A stretch of DNA of 64,000 nucleotides from Laburnicola sp. R22_1 (GCA_014281115.1 JACONQ010000004.1:744001-808000); one strand, 5' to 3'. Shown: positions 33,180 to 45,610, counted from the stretch's first letter. Numbers and translations: made by a program. The notes: generated by a model from the letters alone, not told the origin.

Positions 33180-33466
33180 TGTCTGTACACTGTATAGGCA
33201 AGGGCATCTAAGGGTATTAAAGTTTTAATATTACCACACAATAGTATTATGTAGGGATTAGATAATGCCCGTGCGCTGCAGCCTATATGCTATAGGATCT
33301 TCTTCTTTCTATCTACACCCTCTCTAGAGGCAAGTAATTAATACTAAGTTAGTTCTATTATATTATTTTCTTTCCTTATATAATTATTCTATACACTCTC
33401 TATACTTACTAATATAGAGTATTAGATATTAATATCTATGTAGCTAGCTATAGAGCCTATTTAACA
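33180..33466 (+). repeat. Left LTR of Copia-A
   Basis: 287 bp, TGTCTGTACAC..TTTAACA; the same length as its partner and as the solo LTR at 62934. Confidence 0.88.
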
Positions 33467-35185
33467 CTAATTAGTGGTTAACTAACTCTTAACTACAAAT
33501 TAGTAAGAGTAAAGACAAATTATACAAATTATTATTAGCTATATAATTTATTTTATTATACTCTATCCTTTATATATAAGAGAATAGTAAATTAAACCTT
33601 TATAAAGTTAGTAAGTAACTATTACTACTATATAAAATAAAGGAAGTAATTGTATAAGATATATAAAATCTATTCTTATCTATAGGAATAGTAAATTAAC
33701 TTTTTATTAAGTTAGTAAGTAGATATTACTGCTATATAAGATTTAAGAGGAGATAGTGCACTTAGCACTCTACTAGTAACTATATAAATATATAGTTAGA
33801 TAATAATAAACTCTAATAAAGTGCAATCCTCTATATAACTAATCTATTAAATAAACTAGTTATATAATAACTACTTCTACCACTACTTTACACAAAGCTC
33901 TTACCTTTACTACCTCTACCTTATAAGATAATACTAATATGCCTAAATATATTAGACTGTATAATAAGTATACTAAAGGGATAGGAATATTAGAGGCAAT
34001 ACTACGGAAAGGAATAAGACCTAAGTACTAGAAGGATAAGATTAGCCTAATAGATAATCTCTCTTTGTTAGAAATATAATTATACGCAGTATATACTATT
34101 GCTAATTATTATATATTATACTAAAAAGGAATAGCTTTCTTAGAATTATTCTAGAAAGACTTTAAAGAATAGAAAGAACACTATTTTTTAAAGTTAAACT
34201 ATACGTTTAGGAGAGAGCTTCTTGTAGTCTTAGAAAAAAAGGCATTATACTAAAAATAGATACTAAAGCTATAAGTGCTAGTAAACTATATAAAGTAGCC
34301 TAAGGTAATGTAGATATTACTTATATATTACTACTCTTGCTAGCCTACTTAACTTCTTATACATAAACACTAAGACTAATCTTAAAAATATCTAAGCTAG
34401 TTAGGCTATTATATAAACCTAAATAGAGTAAGCTGCTACTACTATAGACATCTATATAGCTGCAAGTCTCTATAGATATCTTAAAAGAACTTTTATATAA
34501 GTACTAAAGATAATTTTATTTATATAAACAACTAAATAAACTACTACTCTTTATATATAGTATCTAACTACTATTCTGCCTACCTACTTACAATTATTAA
34601 ACGCTGTATAAAATAGAACTACTACTAGTTAAATGTAAATTATAGGCACTATACTAATCTATATAGACTAAGCCTATACTATAATTTAATCTATATAAGC
34701 TTCTGCCTAAGTATAACCTACTTTCTTAGAGAATTCTAGCTAATAAGATAATTTAATTTTAAAAGGTATAGAATAAGGATAATAACTATACTAGAGCTCT
34801 ATATAATATTTTAGCAGATAAGACTAGAATCTTTATAGATCTATGTAGACGCCTAGATATTATTAAGGATTAATACCTAAATATCTTTCTAGATATCCTT
34901 ACTAGCTATGCGACATAGTATTACTTTTATACTATTTGTCTTAGATAATTGTAGAAGTGCTTATACAAAGCACTTAATAGTTACTTTAATATTACTATTA
35001 ACTATAACTAGTATTAGATAGACTAGACTATAATAACTTTTATATAATACTAGTGTAAGAACCCTAATAAAAGTCTATATAAAGTTCTAGAGGTAATAAT
35101 TAATAGGCTTACCCTTATATAGAGAGTATTAGGTGTAGACTTTGCTAGGGAAATTCCTCTCTATACTACTATTATATAAGTATAC

Positions 35186-37102
35186 TAAGCCAAGGGTCCT
35201 AGTTTCCGATAGCCCCGTGTTTCCGACACCCTGCAAAGCCCCGCCGCCGTCACCACCCTAGTTACGAATGTGTTCACAACTTTGTCAAATAAATCTCTAA
35301 AAACACAAAATAAACTGCATTTAAAGAGCTTTAATTGCTTTCTTTGTCTACACTTAAATCGCAGGCAAGATACTGTTGTGTTGGTTGTTGATCCCGTGCT
35401 AAACATCGAACTAATACCTACTCCGCTTCCTCCTTAGAGCAACTCTCCTCCACCTCCTACGTTGGGCTTCTCGCCTTGCGAACACGTTAGGAGGGCTCCT
35501 AATTAGTCTAAGAGAGAACCTCTGTAAGACTCGCGAAGCAATTGTTTAGATTAATTACAACTTTGTGGCGTTTTAGCAGATTTGCTTACTTAATATACTT
35601 GTGTAAGGAAGTAATCTTACAATCCTTTATAGAGACCTCTATTGCGATATAGTCTAGCGCTGTGGCAGCAAGCCAAATATATTATTGTGTAGCTAGAGAG
35701 CTGTTCTTCCTAGAAAATAGCTTCACAATGTCGCTACCGCGTTTTAGCGTCCTAATATCTATAGTAGAAGAGGGGGGTGTTAACGGCCGTTGGCGCACTA
35801 CAACCCACTAAGAACCCAAGGGCTTATCCACGCTCTTAGGATATAGCCCTATCGCCTTCCACCCAGCTCGTACGCACTACTCTTAAAGACCGATTTTACG
35901 CGCTTCTGCATAAAATTTAAGAAATCTGGCCTTCCTAACCTTTGTTGCATCTGTCAGAGCTGTATGCTCACTAAGAAACCGCCAATACGCTGCCTTTAGA
36001 CTTAAGAAACAACTAAGATCTAAAGGCTAGAGTATATGTAAAGTATAGGCAGGCAAAAAGAGCAAGTAAATATTATTTAGGTAATATGTAGTTATAAATT
36101 CGTCTGAGGTATAACTGCCATAACTGTTGACAATAAGCAACCGTGCCTTAGATAGATTGTTAGGCTTAGTCTGGGGCAAGAACACCTTCTTCAGCCACTT
36201 AATAGCAATTTCGTTGCTCGTCTATCTATTTTGCGAGAAGGTAATATGCTAGCTAGGATATTAAGCTAAAAACTCCCGCTTAAACCACTACTCCTAGATG
36301 CTTTTGGCCTTAAAAATAACAAGGGGGTCTAGAGCGACACCAAGCGCGGAGATACACTCTATTATAGAGGTCCAAGTACGGGCATTTACTATCTTAACTA
36401 GTATAGAGTTCGGATTTTCCTGCGAGGAGCCAATAACAAGCCTATTAATACCCTGGCCTTCTATAATGCCGCCCTCGTCGGCGTTGTACCTCTGTTAGGG
36501 GGGAATCTAGCTCACGGTCCCGTACAGGTCGAACAAGTGCCTGATATTATCTAGAGTAGCTGCATTTATGCGTTCCTAGTTAGTCCGGCGGCCTAACTTT
36601 GTCTTAATGGCTGGGTGGCGCCGCAAAAAGTGATTAGACCACTTCCTCCCTAGGTTCCTGTGGTCACCCTTTTGCTTAAGCACGCCAGTTGCGATGGCTC
36701 GAACTTGCGCATGCGTTGGCGCGTAACTAAGGGCCTCCTACTAGAGAATCTAGTGCTCTAGATCCTCTTCTTGAATAGTTGTAAGCCGCTGTTCACTGTT
36801 ATGAGCGTGTTAGTGACGTTAGGCACTATTAAAGCGGCCGCGAAGAGTGTTCTGTGGTATCCCATGCTAAGCAGCAGTAGTGGCCAAAGCGACCCCAGAT
36901 TCGAGGTCTGTGAGTGCATTTTAGACGTCGCCCTCTATATATCTAGCCATTAGAAGACAGAAAAAATAATGCAAAAAGATAAATTGAAATTAATAAAGAA
37001 TTGAATTTTTAAGAACTTATATTCGGTTGTAGTGCATAACGAGGAGGCGCGGTTGTGGGGCTGTCCGAAACACGGGTGTCGGAAACTAGGACCCCTGGCT
37101 TA
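35186..37102 (-). mobile_element. Pogo-A: pogo/Fot-type DNA transposon in Copia-A
   Basis: The element is 35188-37100 (1913 bp), flanked by TA target duplications. Inverted termini of about 44 bp start AGCCAAGGGTCCTA and AGCCAGGGGTCCTA. Each terminus holds two copies of GTTTCCGA, spaced 17 bp at the left end and 15 bp at the right. GC content is clearly higher than in the surrounding RIP-damaged DNA. Confidence 0.85.
35411..36950 (-). pseudogene. Pogo-A transposase, broken by stop codons
   Basis: Read on the minus strand from ATG 36950 to TAG 35411. The N-terminal helix-turn-helix is visible (ESGVALATTAA, then GIPQNTLRGRF), followed by a CENP-B-type second HTH (LSYAPTHAQVRAIATGVLKQ, KWSNHFLRRHPAIKTKLGRR) and the start of the DDE domain (YNADEGGIIEGQGINRLVIG, where the family has N-[MF]-D-E). 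The protein ends in a basic tail (RRRWRRVALRRKRSRY). At least a dozen in-frame stops, most of them TAG or TAA where Gln or Trp would fit, indicate RIP-type inactivation. Confidence 0.8.
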
Positions 37103-39111
37103 TAGACACCAAGAGCTAGAGTAGGCTATATTTACTTTTAAGCCTACCTATAAAGCTCTATTTGCTAATCTCTATATATTAAACTAAATTGCAATTAATT
37201 ACTAATCTAATTAGCACTTATAAGAGGCTAATATATATTATACTAATTGCAAATATAACTTTTATATATAAAAAGGTAGACTACTAGCCCCTTACGAATA
37301 AGAACTTTGTAGACAATTTATACTATTATTATTATAATTTAGATTCTAATTAAATAATATTTATATAAGACTAAAGAAGTATTTTATATACTATAAGAAA
37401 GGTTATTAGTCTTCTAACTATTCGCGAAATAAGCATACTTATATAATAAGGTATTATATTACCTTTTATAAAGAGTATAATAATAAAACGCCTTTGTACA
37501 AAACTGTTTAGTCCTATATTTAGGATATAGAAGGGTATCGCTTTTTTTTATAATTACCTTTCTCACGCTCTTTTTAATTACTAAGCAGGGGGCTCTGCTT
37601 TTTTTATCATGTTATTTAAGATAAAAGCCTTTGTCGTGCTACCCCTAGGTAGTTAATTTAACGCCACACATAGAAGGGTATAATAATAAGGAACCTACTT
37701 TGCACAAAGAAGAGAAGCAAAGTAAAGATAATAAGAATAGTAATAATTAAGTGTTCTACTTAACTACTACTATCTATCTTTACTCTATAACTAGCGAACA
37801 CATTTATAAAATAGAGCTAAAGGAGTGTATAGAATAGTTTATTCTTAAAAATTAATACTATATAATATACTAAGGTAAACTATAAAATATAAGTATAGTA
37901 AGAATTTCTATAATTAGTAAAGCATAGCTAGAGATATATATATAAGAGAACCTCTATATAAATTATAAATCTAATAGAAATAGTTATCTACTATATCCTA
38001 GATACTTTAACACTATTTCTACTATTACTAGTAGATACTAATAAGCTAGGTGCCTACTTTAATAACATTCTAGATATTATTATATAAAAGAACAGCACAA
38101 CTATACCTATTGTACGCAAATAGGGACACTCTTTCTTTAATATTAGTAAGAAAGAAACTATGTCTTTTCTTACTAAATAAGAACTCTGTTACCTTTATTA
38201 ATAATTTAGATATCTCTATATAAAAAGACCTTAGAAGATGCTTACTAATACTAGCTATAAAGTAGATGCTATTATACTAAATAAGATTTAGAAATTTTGC
38301 TACTACTATTAATTATATAAATAAGCCTTACGTTGCTTTAAGTTTACTATTAAGGATTATACCTACTTTAACTATAAGATTATTATTAATATTATATATA
38401 TTAGAACTAGAGACGCACTATATATAATAGATATAGATATATTATTTTAAGCTATAATCTTCTTAAAATTAATATCTGCACAAGATATATAGGAAGCCCT
38501 CTATAGATGCTAGATTAATATCTACTAAGGTCTACCTAACTATATTATATATAACCTAGGTATAAACTTTATATTAGATAAGTTTAGAAACTACGTAAAA
38601 ATTATTAGTGTAATCTATAGGTAGATGCCTATAAAAATATAGTAGGTAATAGGAAAGGTTAAGCGTTTACACGCACCTCTCTGCACAGTCTTTAATATTC
38701 TTAAGACTAAACTAAGAGATTATATAAATAAGGAGAATATTCTCTAAATAGCTATTAAAGCTATTAATAATACTATAGGCCTAAATAGCTTTATACCCAC
38801 ACTACTAGTCTTTAGTGCATATTCTAGAATTAATATAGATTCTCCTCTATTATCTAATATTATTGCACGTATAAATACTGTACAAAAAGTAATAAAGATA
38901 TTATAGAAGAAAAAAGAATAAGACTAATATTAATTATGCGCTAAACACCTATAATAGTTTATTAGCAGTGCATAAAGTTCTTAAACTCCTACTTAGATCT
39001 AAAGTTATAGTCTAGAGAGAGAAAGGTGGATAGATAGGCCTATATAAGATTAAGGGCATTAAGAACAAAGATATAATTCTTAATCTAGAGAATAGTCTGG
39101 TAAAGTTTTGC
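37103..39111 (+). pseudogene. Copia-A pol remnant (pre-integrase and integrase)
   Basis: From about 38280 the plus-strand reading follows the intact Copia-B integrase (FKFTIKDY.YFNYKI, then a degraded V-D-E-A region, LPNYIIYNLGINF, KRLHAPLC, INNTIGLNSFIPTLLVFSAY), with many stops. The segment ends in the post-integrase stretch WREKGGWIGLYKI just before the Pogo-B insertion at 39112. Confidence 0.7.
37527..37681. mobile_element. SINE-like element, copy 3
   Basis: The body, 37539-37669, is flanked by 12-bp ATAGAAGGGTAT at 37527-37538 and 37670-37681. Inserted in the Copia-A interior. Confidence 0.87.
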
Positions 39112-39883
39112 TAACGTACTTTGCACTCGAGTCGATCATTCCATCGAGTCGATCACTTTGCCAAGACCCCACCAAGTTCTGTACTATTCACGATAGTACA
39201 GAGTCAACACGAACTATTTTCGATAGTCCAAATAGGCCAATCTATTTAGAATCTACTTCTACAGGCTGCCTACAGGTTGTTTTGTTATGCCCGGGCTTGC
39301 CGCAGCGTCCACAGCGCCGTTGAGCAGATTCGCCTCCATCAGCGCGCACCCTCTTCTTCGCCTTTTGCCCATCACTGCGCGCCCCAAACTCCTTTAGAGT
39401 GGCCAGCCGCTGGCCCTCTTCAGCTATAAGGACTCCTTCACGCTGTACTCGCTTTCTTTTATGCGATTTACGTCGCGTAGCGGCCTTATTAGCAGCTTGA
39501 AGTTCAGCGTTGCGTTTGGTTACTGTGTCCGTGCACTCAACGCCCGGATTCAGTCAACGCCCCGCTGAACGCAAACCACCCCAAATTTCAACACGCCATA
39601 ACGCCACCAATATGAGCTCAATTGAGGCTGCAATTAAAGAAATAGAATCGCTAAGGTTAGAAGAATCTTTCTCTTATACTAAGATCGCTAGCAAGCATGG
39701 CGTTGATCGAAGTACGCTGTCGCGAAGGCACCAAGCGATTCAAACGACGCGTGCAACTGCGGGGTTTAACCGATGGAAACTCAGTCCCCAACAAGAGCAG
39801 GAGCTTGTACAATACATTGAAGGGCTTACAGCGCGTCACTTGCCACCCACAAGAGAGATGATACGAAATTTCGCGTTAACAAT

Positions 39884-40089
39884 TGTTGGCAGTAGCTCTC
39901 CCCAAGTAGCTAGCGTTGTTACAGGGGTTCTACCCCTAGCCTTGCCTCCTTGTTTGGCCAGTGTTTGACAGGGGGTCTGCCCTATCCTCACCTCCACGGT
40001 GAGGATAGGACAACAACTTACAACCAAAATCTTTGACTATCTATTTATTACTGTTTACCGTGTATACACGACCCGACGTGGAACCAACA
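39884..40089 (+). repeat. Left LTR of Copia-B
   Basis: 206 bp, identical to the right LTR. Confidence 0.95.
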
Positions 40090-40303
40090 CTGATCAGTGG
40101 TTAACCTCACGTTAGCCACAGACAAGCAAGGTACCAGCGCTCGAAGGGTGATTGCGAGTATCGACTTATAGCATACTGGCTTTTGCCTGGTAATTACTAG
40201 TATCGACTCATAGCGTACTGGTTTTGCCTCAACAACGTCGCTTACGATACAGGACTTAAAGACTCGTCTCACTGTCCTATAGTACCGTCATATAGCGACA
40301 ACC

Positions 40304-40888
40304 ATGTCAGCTTCAGCGTCTGGAAAAGAGACCAGCTCTCTCGGCACCGCAAACCCAGAGGATACCCAAGACAAACCTACGCAATCAACCGCGTACAGTA
40401 ACAACAACTTTGTTCCTGCCAAAGTCCAGAAACTACGAGAGGAGTTTCAGATCGACCTACGCGGATGGGACAAGGATATTGACATCTCTAACCCAGAACA
40501 CCTCACAGAGCCAATCCTTAACGCATACATCTTGAGCACTGTCTCACTGTACAAAAGCTCTCAATATAGAGGTATTGGACTATAGGAAACCTTCAAGACA
40601 GACTTTGATGGATGGACAAAGGCAACCTTCGAGATACCAGCTAGGAAAGCTCGGTGTACACTGCGCGATTACCTCCTCTACAATAGCGTATGGGTTGACA
40701 GCGGCATAAGGAAATCGATTGGCAAGTCTCTTCAAGACGTACTTGACAACGACGAGCCACATCAGTGGACAGAGGAGGAGATCATACAGGCAGGCAAAAT
40801 TACGCGAACCCATCTAGAGGAGATTGCTTCAAATATAGCTCGAAGCCAGCTATACAGAGTACAGCTCCCCAAGACGATACAACAATAG
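40304..40888 (+). pseudogene. Copia-B gag leader frame with one internal stop
   Basis: An ATG at 40304 opens a frame (MSASASGKETSSLGTANPED) that meets TAG at 40583-40585 and then continues with protein-like sequence (ETFKTDFDGWTKATFEIPAR, DYLLYNSVWVDSGIRKS) to TAG 40886-40888. The internal TAG follows YRGIGL and would read as Gln if C-to-T changed, a RIP-type substitution. The frame overlaps the pol frame (one base back) between 40747 and 40885, so a frameshift or separate initiation is needed to reach the long frame. Confidence 0.7.
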
Positions 40889-43800
40889 TCAGAACAACTG
40901 AGTTGCCCTATCCGAATCGTAACCCGTCACTGTTGCCGCCGCCAGAGCCTCAGCAGCTGCCTCAGCAAGTACAGCAGCAGCAATCTCAGCAGCCACAAGT
41001 ACGGTTTCCATCGTACACGAATCTGCCAGCACCATCTACATATAGAGGTTTCTCAGCACCGCCACCAATACCATATACAGCCCCAGATCCAGAAAGGATC
41101 CCAATTCAGACAAAGACAGGGTTTCTCAAGGTCTATACAGAGGACATGAAATACAGCGGCGACAAGGATGACTTTCTGTCAGCCAAGTTAAGGACCTTTT
41201 ACGATACCTGCGAGTTGTTTGAGATCTCTAAGGGACAGATGCACTGGCTCTACCCTATCTCACTTAAAGGACGAGCTAAAGCTTTCTATCAGAGTAAGAT
41301 CCGCGGCAGAGGCTTTAATTTTGCTACAATTGTCAAGACTGTTAGGGAACACTTTGAGACAGAGGAGGATCTGCAACGATACACTATCCTTTGGCACGAA
41401 GCCTCTCTACTCAACCTTGTACAGAAAAGTCCAGAGAGGCCAATGCTAGAGCTCTTTCAAGAGCTCACAGATGAGCTGCAACAGATACAGGATAGACTAA
41501 CAGAGCACACTATGGAGTATTCTTCAGAGATAAGCCTCCGCAACGCAGTAATACGAGCCTGCCGCGGCGTCAAGGAGTGTAGCATAGCTCTGTACAAACC
41601 AGCGTCTACGTATAAAGGACTTTGTGCGGAAATCAGGTCAGCAATTGTTACGGCGGAGAAAGAGAGACAAGCACAACGCCAGGCCTACTATACGGACGAC
41701 AGCCCGGATCCGCAGCAGTACTGGACAGACCGGACGTACAACCGCGGCAGCAACCGCTACCGCTTCGGCCGCGATAAAGGCAGTTACAGTCGTGCTAGAG
41801 GCGGAAACCAGTCATTCCGCGACCGCTACAGAGGATCCCAGCGGTTCCAGCGGGACGCAAAACGATGCTGGGTATGTGGGAAGATTGACTGCTTCTCTAC
41901 AAGGCACACACCAGAGGAAAGGCGCAGATTATACGACAGGCACGCTCAACATCTACAGCAAACAATGGACTGTACAACAGAGGATATCCAGCAGTTCCTA
42001 GTTGACTACGAAGGCCTTGATATATCCGACAGCAATGCCCATAATAGCAACGCCACTGCCGACCCGAGCGGGATCACTAACTTGATCGACGGATTACTGC
42101 AGGATGAGGCGGACTATAGCGAGCAATTCTTCTGCGAGGGCTACCTAGCAGGGCCGCGTGCAATTGACGGCGCCAAAACTGTGTCAATATTGAACGATCA
42201 ATCAGTCTCTCACAGGCTTACAGGAGGATATCAGTCTCACAGGCTTATAGAAGGATATGAGGCATGGACAACAGGCCGCAACTGTACGTTTGAGGATCGC
42301 TACTCATCCGCTGTCTTTCAGGGGATTATGCCAGATACTGGAGCTTCTGGCATATCGACTGCTGGCCAACCCCAGGTTGAAGCTCTGTGTAGGAAACTGC
42401 CACTCGTACAGATCGATACCTCAGCAGCTAGTCAGACAATTCGATTTGGCAAAGGCGACACTAGAACCCTTGGAGTAATAGTTGTTCCAACTCCAGTTGG
42501 TAATATTACCTTCCATATTGTTCCTACAAAGACGCCCTTCCTGTACTGTGTACAGGACATGAATCGCATGGGGGTACGGCTTGACAATCTCCGCAGTGTA
42601 CTTGTCCAGAACGACTCTAAGTTCGTCCCTATTGTATGGAAATGGGGCCACCCGTACATGCTTCTGGATCAGGAAGAATCGCTAGCAGGGTGTCACTGGA
42701 CAGCGACAGAAGACCGCGGTTCGCGAGCAACTTGCCACCTCACAGAGACTGAACTACGACGCCTCCACCGACGATTCGGCCACCCGTCAGTACGCCGACT
42801 GCTCCGGCTGTTACAGCGCGCTGGCCATGAGGTAGACCAGCAGATCCTGCAACACCTGACAAGGTATTGCCACCACTGTCAGATGAATGCCAAGTCACCT
42901 GGCAGATTCAAATTTACGTTAAAAGACGACTATGAGTTCAATTTTTCTATTGTTGTGGACGTACTATACATTAATGGCAAGCCAGTCCTCCAGATAGTTG
43001 ATGAAGCTACCCGATTTGGTGCCTCACGATTCCTACCTGACATGTCTGCAGCTACGGCATGGGACACGATCCGAATCTGCTGGATTGACGTCTATCTTGG
43101 CCCGCCAGATCAGATTGTGCATGACGCCGGTACAAACTTTGCTTCGCGGGAGTTCCAGCAGCTCGCCAGATCGATGGCAATTATCACAAAGGAAGTGCCA
43201 GTAGAAGCTCACAACAGCATTGGCTTAGTAGAGCGATACCACGCCCCTCTGCGCCGCGCGTACAAGATTATAGAAGCTGAGGTACAGGACGAGAGACCAA
43301 GCAAGGAGCTCATACTACAAATGGCACAGAAGGCTGTCAACGATTCAGCAGGACCAGATGGACTAGTGCCCACTCTGCTAGTGTTTGGCGCCTACCCAAG
43401 GATGACGGACGCAGATCCTCCGTCACCCTCTACTGAAAAACGTACAAAAGCTATCAGACTAGCGACTGATGAAGTGCGAAAACTGCACGCCCAGCGCCAA
43501 ATCAACGACGCCCTTGCGATACGGAATGGCCCAGATACGCGGATTACTGTCAACCTGCCTATTAGCTCCCAGGTCCGAGTATACAGAGAGAAGAAAGGAT
43601 GGACAGGCCCACATACGCTGCTTGAAACCCAGGGAGAGACCTGTATAGTAGAGCTGCCAAGCGGATCAACCCAGTTCCGCTCAACAGTTGTGAAACCGTA
43701 CTATAAGGAGCCGCAAGAGACTACGCCACAAGATCCCACACTGCCAGATACCACAATGCCAGATCCTGTTGGCGGTACGCCACCCAAATCCCCGCGCGAG

Positions 43801-45555
43801 AAACCAGCCGCAGAAGCTCGACCCAGTCGCCAAAGACGCAAGCCAACAAGATACCCAGGTGACGAAACAGACAATGAGGATCAGGGTGAGCAGCTTCAAT
43901 CAACAGCCTACATGACCGCAAAGGAAGTTGCGGATAGAGAGCTCTCTCGCAAACTGCGCCAGGAAGGCAAGATTACAACACTAGGAGCACCTTTTGAGGC
44001 ATCACAAAGGCAGGAAATCGACGGGCTAATTGCAAGAGGAGTCTTTGAGTTTACTCAGTACGATCCAGATGGCAAACACCAGGGGATCCGAGTATTCAAA
44101 TCGCGACTAGTCAATGAGGTCAAAGGCAAGACAACAGACAACCCTTTTGAGAAATCTAGGCTAGTAATACAGGCGTACAATGACGACGGAAAGGAGATTA
44201 TCCTTACGCAATCTCCCACAATCCAACGGTCTAGTCAACGTCTTATTCTAGCTCTAGCACCTACGGCTATCCACTGCGATATCAGAGTATACCTCCGCGA
44301 CGTCACTCAAGCCTATACGCAGTCAACAACATATCTCAACCGTCTCATTCTCGCTCGACTGCCTAGTCAGCTTCAATCAACCTACCCGCCAAATACAATT
44401 ATGGTGGTACAACGACCGCTATACGGCATACCAGAGGCAGGCACACACTGGTGGGCGACTTACCACAAGCACCACCGCCAACAGTTAGCTATGGAGACGT
44501 CTACGTACGACCCCTGCCTGCTATTAACAGCAGAAAAGCCTTTTGGAGTTGTTGGCATGCAGACAGACGATACCTTGATTCTTGCAGATGAGCAGTTTGC
44601 TGAAAAAGAAGATACAGAACTGCAAAAGGCAGAAATCAAGGCTAAACCAAAGGAAGCTCTCTCTGAAAGCCTACCACTACTATTCAATGGCTGTATTATT
44701 ACACAGAAAGACAAAGTGATAGAAATGAGACAGAAGGACCAGGGCAAGAAGATCCAGCTTGTAGACCTGTCGCACAGTGACTTCCGCCAGGCGTACAGAG
44801 AACAACGAGCTCGAGCAGCTTATATTGCGACAATTTGCCAACCAGAGGCTTCATTTGATCTATCTCGCGCCGCGCAAGCTCAGGATCCAACAGAAGAGGA
44901 CGCAAAGGATCTCAACAAGCGACTAAAGTGGCAACTTGACAACCTGACCCGTGGACTACAATACGTGCCGCTACACCTTGCAACAGCAAAGCTGTATATC
45001 TTTGTTGACGGCTCATTTGCAAACAATAAAGATTATAGCTCCCAGATTGGATATATTATTGTATTAGCAAATGAGACAACAGAGGACGACCCTGCGGCAC
45101 AAGATAAGTTCGAAATCTATGGTAACCTGCTCCACTGGAGCTCAACCAAGAGCAAAAGGATTACACGGAGCGTGCTAGCTTCAGAGATCTACGGCATGGT
45201 TAGTGGCGTAGATATAGGTGTCTGTATAGGTCAGACAATTGGCAAGATTGCGTCGCAACTTGCATCTGATCTTGGAGAACTATTGCCAATAGTAGTCTGT
45301 ACAGACTCCTACTCGCTATACGAGTGCCTTGTCAAGCTTGGTACAACAAAGGAGAAGAGACTTATGATAGATATTATGGCTCTACGCCAATCATACGAGA
45401 GACGCGAGCTCGCAGAGATCCGATGGATTAATGGAGACGACAACCCTGCCGACGCGATGACTAAGAGCAATCCGAATAAGTCCCTTGAACAGCTAGTTAG
45501 CTTAAACAAGCTGACAATTAGGATAGAAGGATGGGTGAAGCGGAAGGAGGAGTAG
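40765..45555 (+). CDS. Copia-B gag-pol polyprotein
   Basis: A 1596-codon open frame; the listed start is a GTG after TGA 40744-40746, so true translation probably enters by frameshift from the gag leader. Order: a Pro/Gln-rich linker; the gag body; a zinc knuckle (CWVCGKIDC, near residue 368); an aspartic protease (DTGAS, Asp524); the integrase HHCC region (about 668-720); the integrase catalytic triad Asp732, Asp787, Glu823 (D787 and E823 spaced exactly 35 residues); a Copia-type reverse transcriptase with the active-site pair Asp1268-Asp1269 in MQTDD, where most Copia elements have YVDD; and RNase H (FVDGSFANN near 1415), ending at TAG 45553-45555. Integrase precedes RT, which defines the Copia order. 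No disabling change is visible inside this frame. Confidence 0.9.
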   Translation: MDRGGDHTGRQNYANPSRGDCFKYSSKPAIQSTAPQDDTTIVRTTELPYPNRNPSLLPPPEPQQLPQQVQQQQSQQPQVRFPSYTNLPAPSTYRGFSAPPPIPYTAPDPERIPIQTKTGFLKVYTEDMKYSGDKDDFLSAKLRTFYDTCELFEISKGQMHWLYPISLKGRAKAFYQSKIRGRGFNFATIVKTVREHFETEEDLQRYTILWHEASLLNLVQKSPERPMLELFQELTDELQQIQDRLTEHTMEYSSEISLRNAVIRACRGVKECSIALYKPASTYKGLCAEIRSAIVTAEKERQAQRQAYYTDDSPDPQQYWTDRTYNRGSNRYRFGRDKGSYSRARGGNQSFRDRYRGSQRFQRDAKRCWVCGKIDCFSTRHTPEERRRLYDRHAQHLQQTMDCTTEDIQQFLVDYEGLDISDSNAHNSNATADPSGITNLIDGLLQDEADYSEQFFCEGYLAGPRAIDGAKTVSILNDQSVSHRLTGGYQSHRLIEGYEAWTTGRNCTFEDRYSSAVFQGIMPDTGASGISTAGQPQVEALCRKLPLVQIDTSAASQTIRFGKGDTRTLGVIVVPTPVGNITFHIVPTKTPFLYCVQDMNRMGVRLDNLRSVLVQNDSKFVPIVWKWGHPYMLLDQEESLAGCHWTATEDRGSRATCHLTETELRRLHRRFGHPSVRRLLRLLQRAGHEVDQQILQHLTRYCHHCQMNAKSPGRFKFTLKDDYEFNFSIVVDVLYINGKPVLQIVDEATRFGASRFLPDMSAATAWDTIRICWIDVYLGPPDQIVHDAGTNFASREFQQLARSMAIITKEVPVEAHNSIGLVERYHAPLRRAYKIIEAEVQDERPSKELILQMAQKAVNDSAGPDGLVPTLLVFGAYPRMTDADPPSPSTEKRTKAIRLATDEVRKLHAQRQINDALAIRNGPDTRITVNLPISSQVRVYREKKGWTGPHTLLETQGETCIVELPSGSTQFRSTVVKPYYKEPQETTPQDPTLPDTTMPDPVGGTPPKSPREKPAAEARPSRQRRKPTRYPGDETDNEDQGEQLQSTAYMTAKEVADRELSRKLRQEGKITTLGAPFEASQRQEIDGLIARGVFEFTQYDPDGKHQGIRVFKSRLVNEVKGKTTDNPFEKSRLVIQAYNDDGKEIILTQSPTIQRSSQRLILALAPTAIHCDIRVYLRDVTQAYTQSTTYLNRLILARLPSQLQSTYPPNTIMVVQRPLYGIPEAGTHWWATYHKHHRQQLAMETSTYDPCLLLTAEKPFGVVGMQTDDTLILADEQFAEKEDTELQKAEIKAKPKEALSESLPLLFNGCIITQKDKVIEMRQKDQGKKIQLVDLSHSDFRQAYREQRARAAYIATICQPEASFDLSRAAQAQDPTEEDAKDLNKRLKWQLDNLTRGLQYVPLHLATAKLYIFVDGSFANNKDYSSQIGYIIVLANETTEDDPAAQDKFEIYGNLLHWSSTKSKRITRSVLASEIYGMVSGVDIGVCIGQTIGKIASQLASDLGELLPIVVCTDSYSLYECLVKLGTTKEKRLMIDIMALRQSYERRELAEIRWINGDDNPADAMTKSNPNKSLEQLVSLNKLTIRIEGWVKRKEE

Positions 45556-45610
45556 TAGGAGATTCAGGTAATTGGGGATAGCTTCATTTTCACAAAGAAA
45601 AGACTGCCAG

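Noticed and set aside
35185..35406. Short Cys-containing frame in AT-rich DNA that could be mistaken for a secreted effector
   Set aside because: It lies in the terminal region of Pogo-A, has no signal peptide, and includes the inverted terminus itself.
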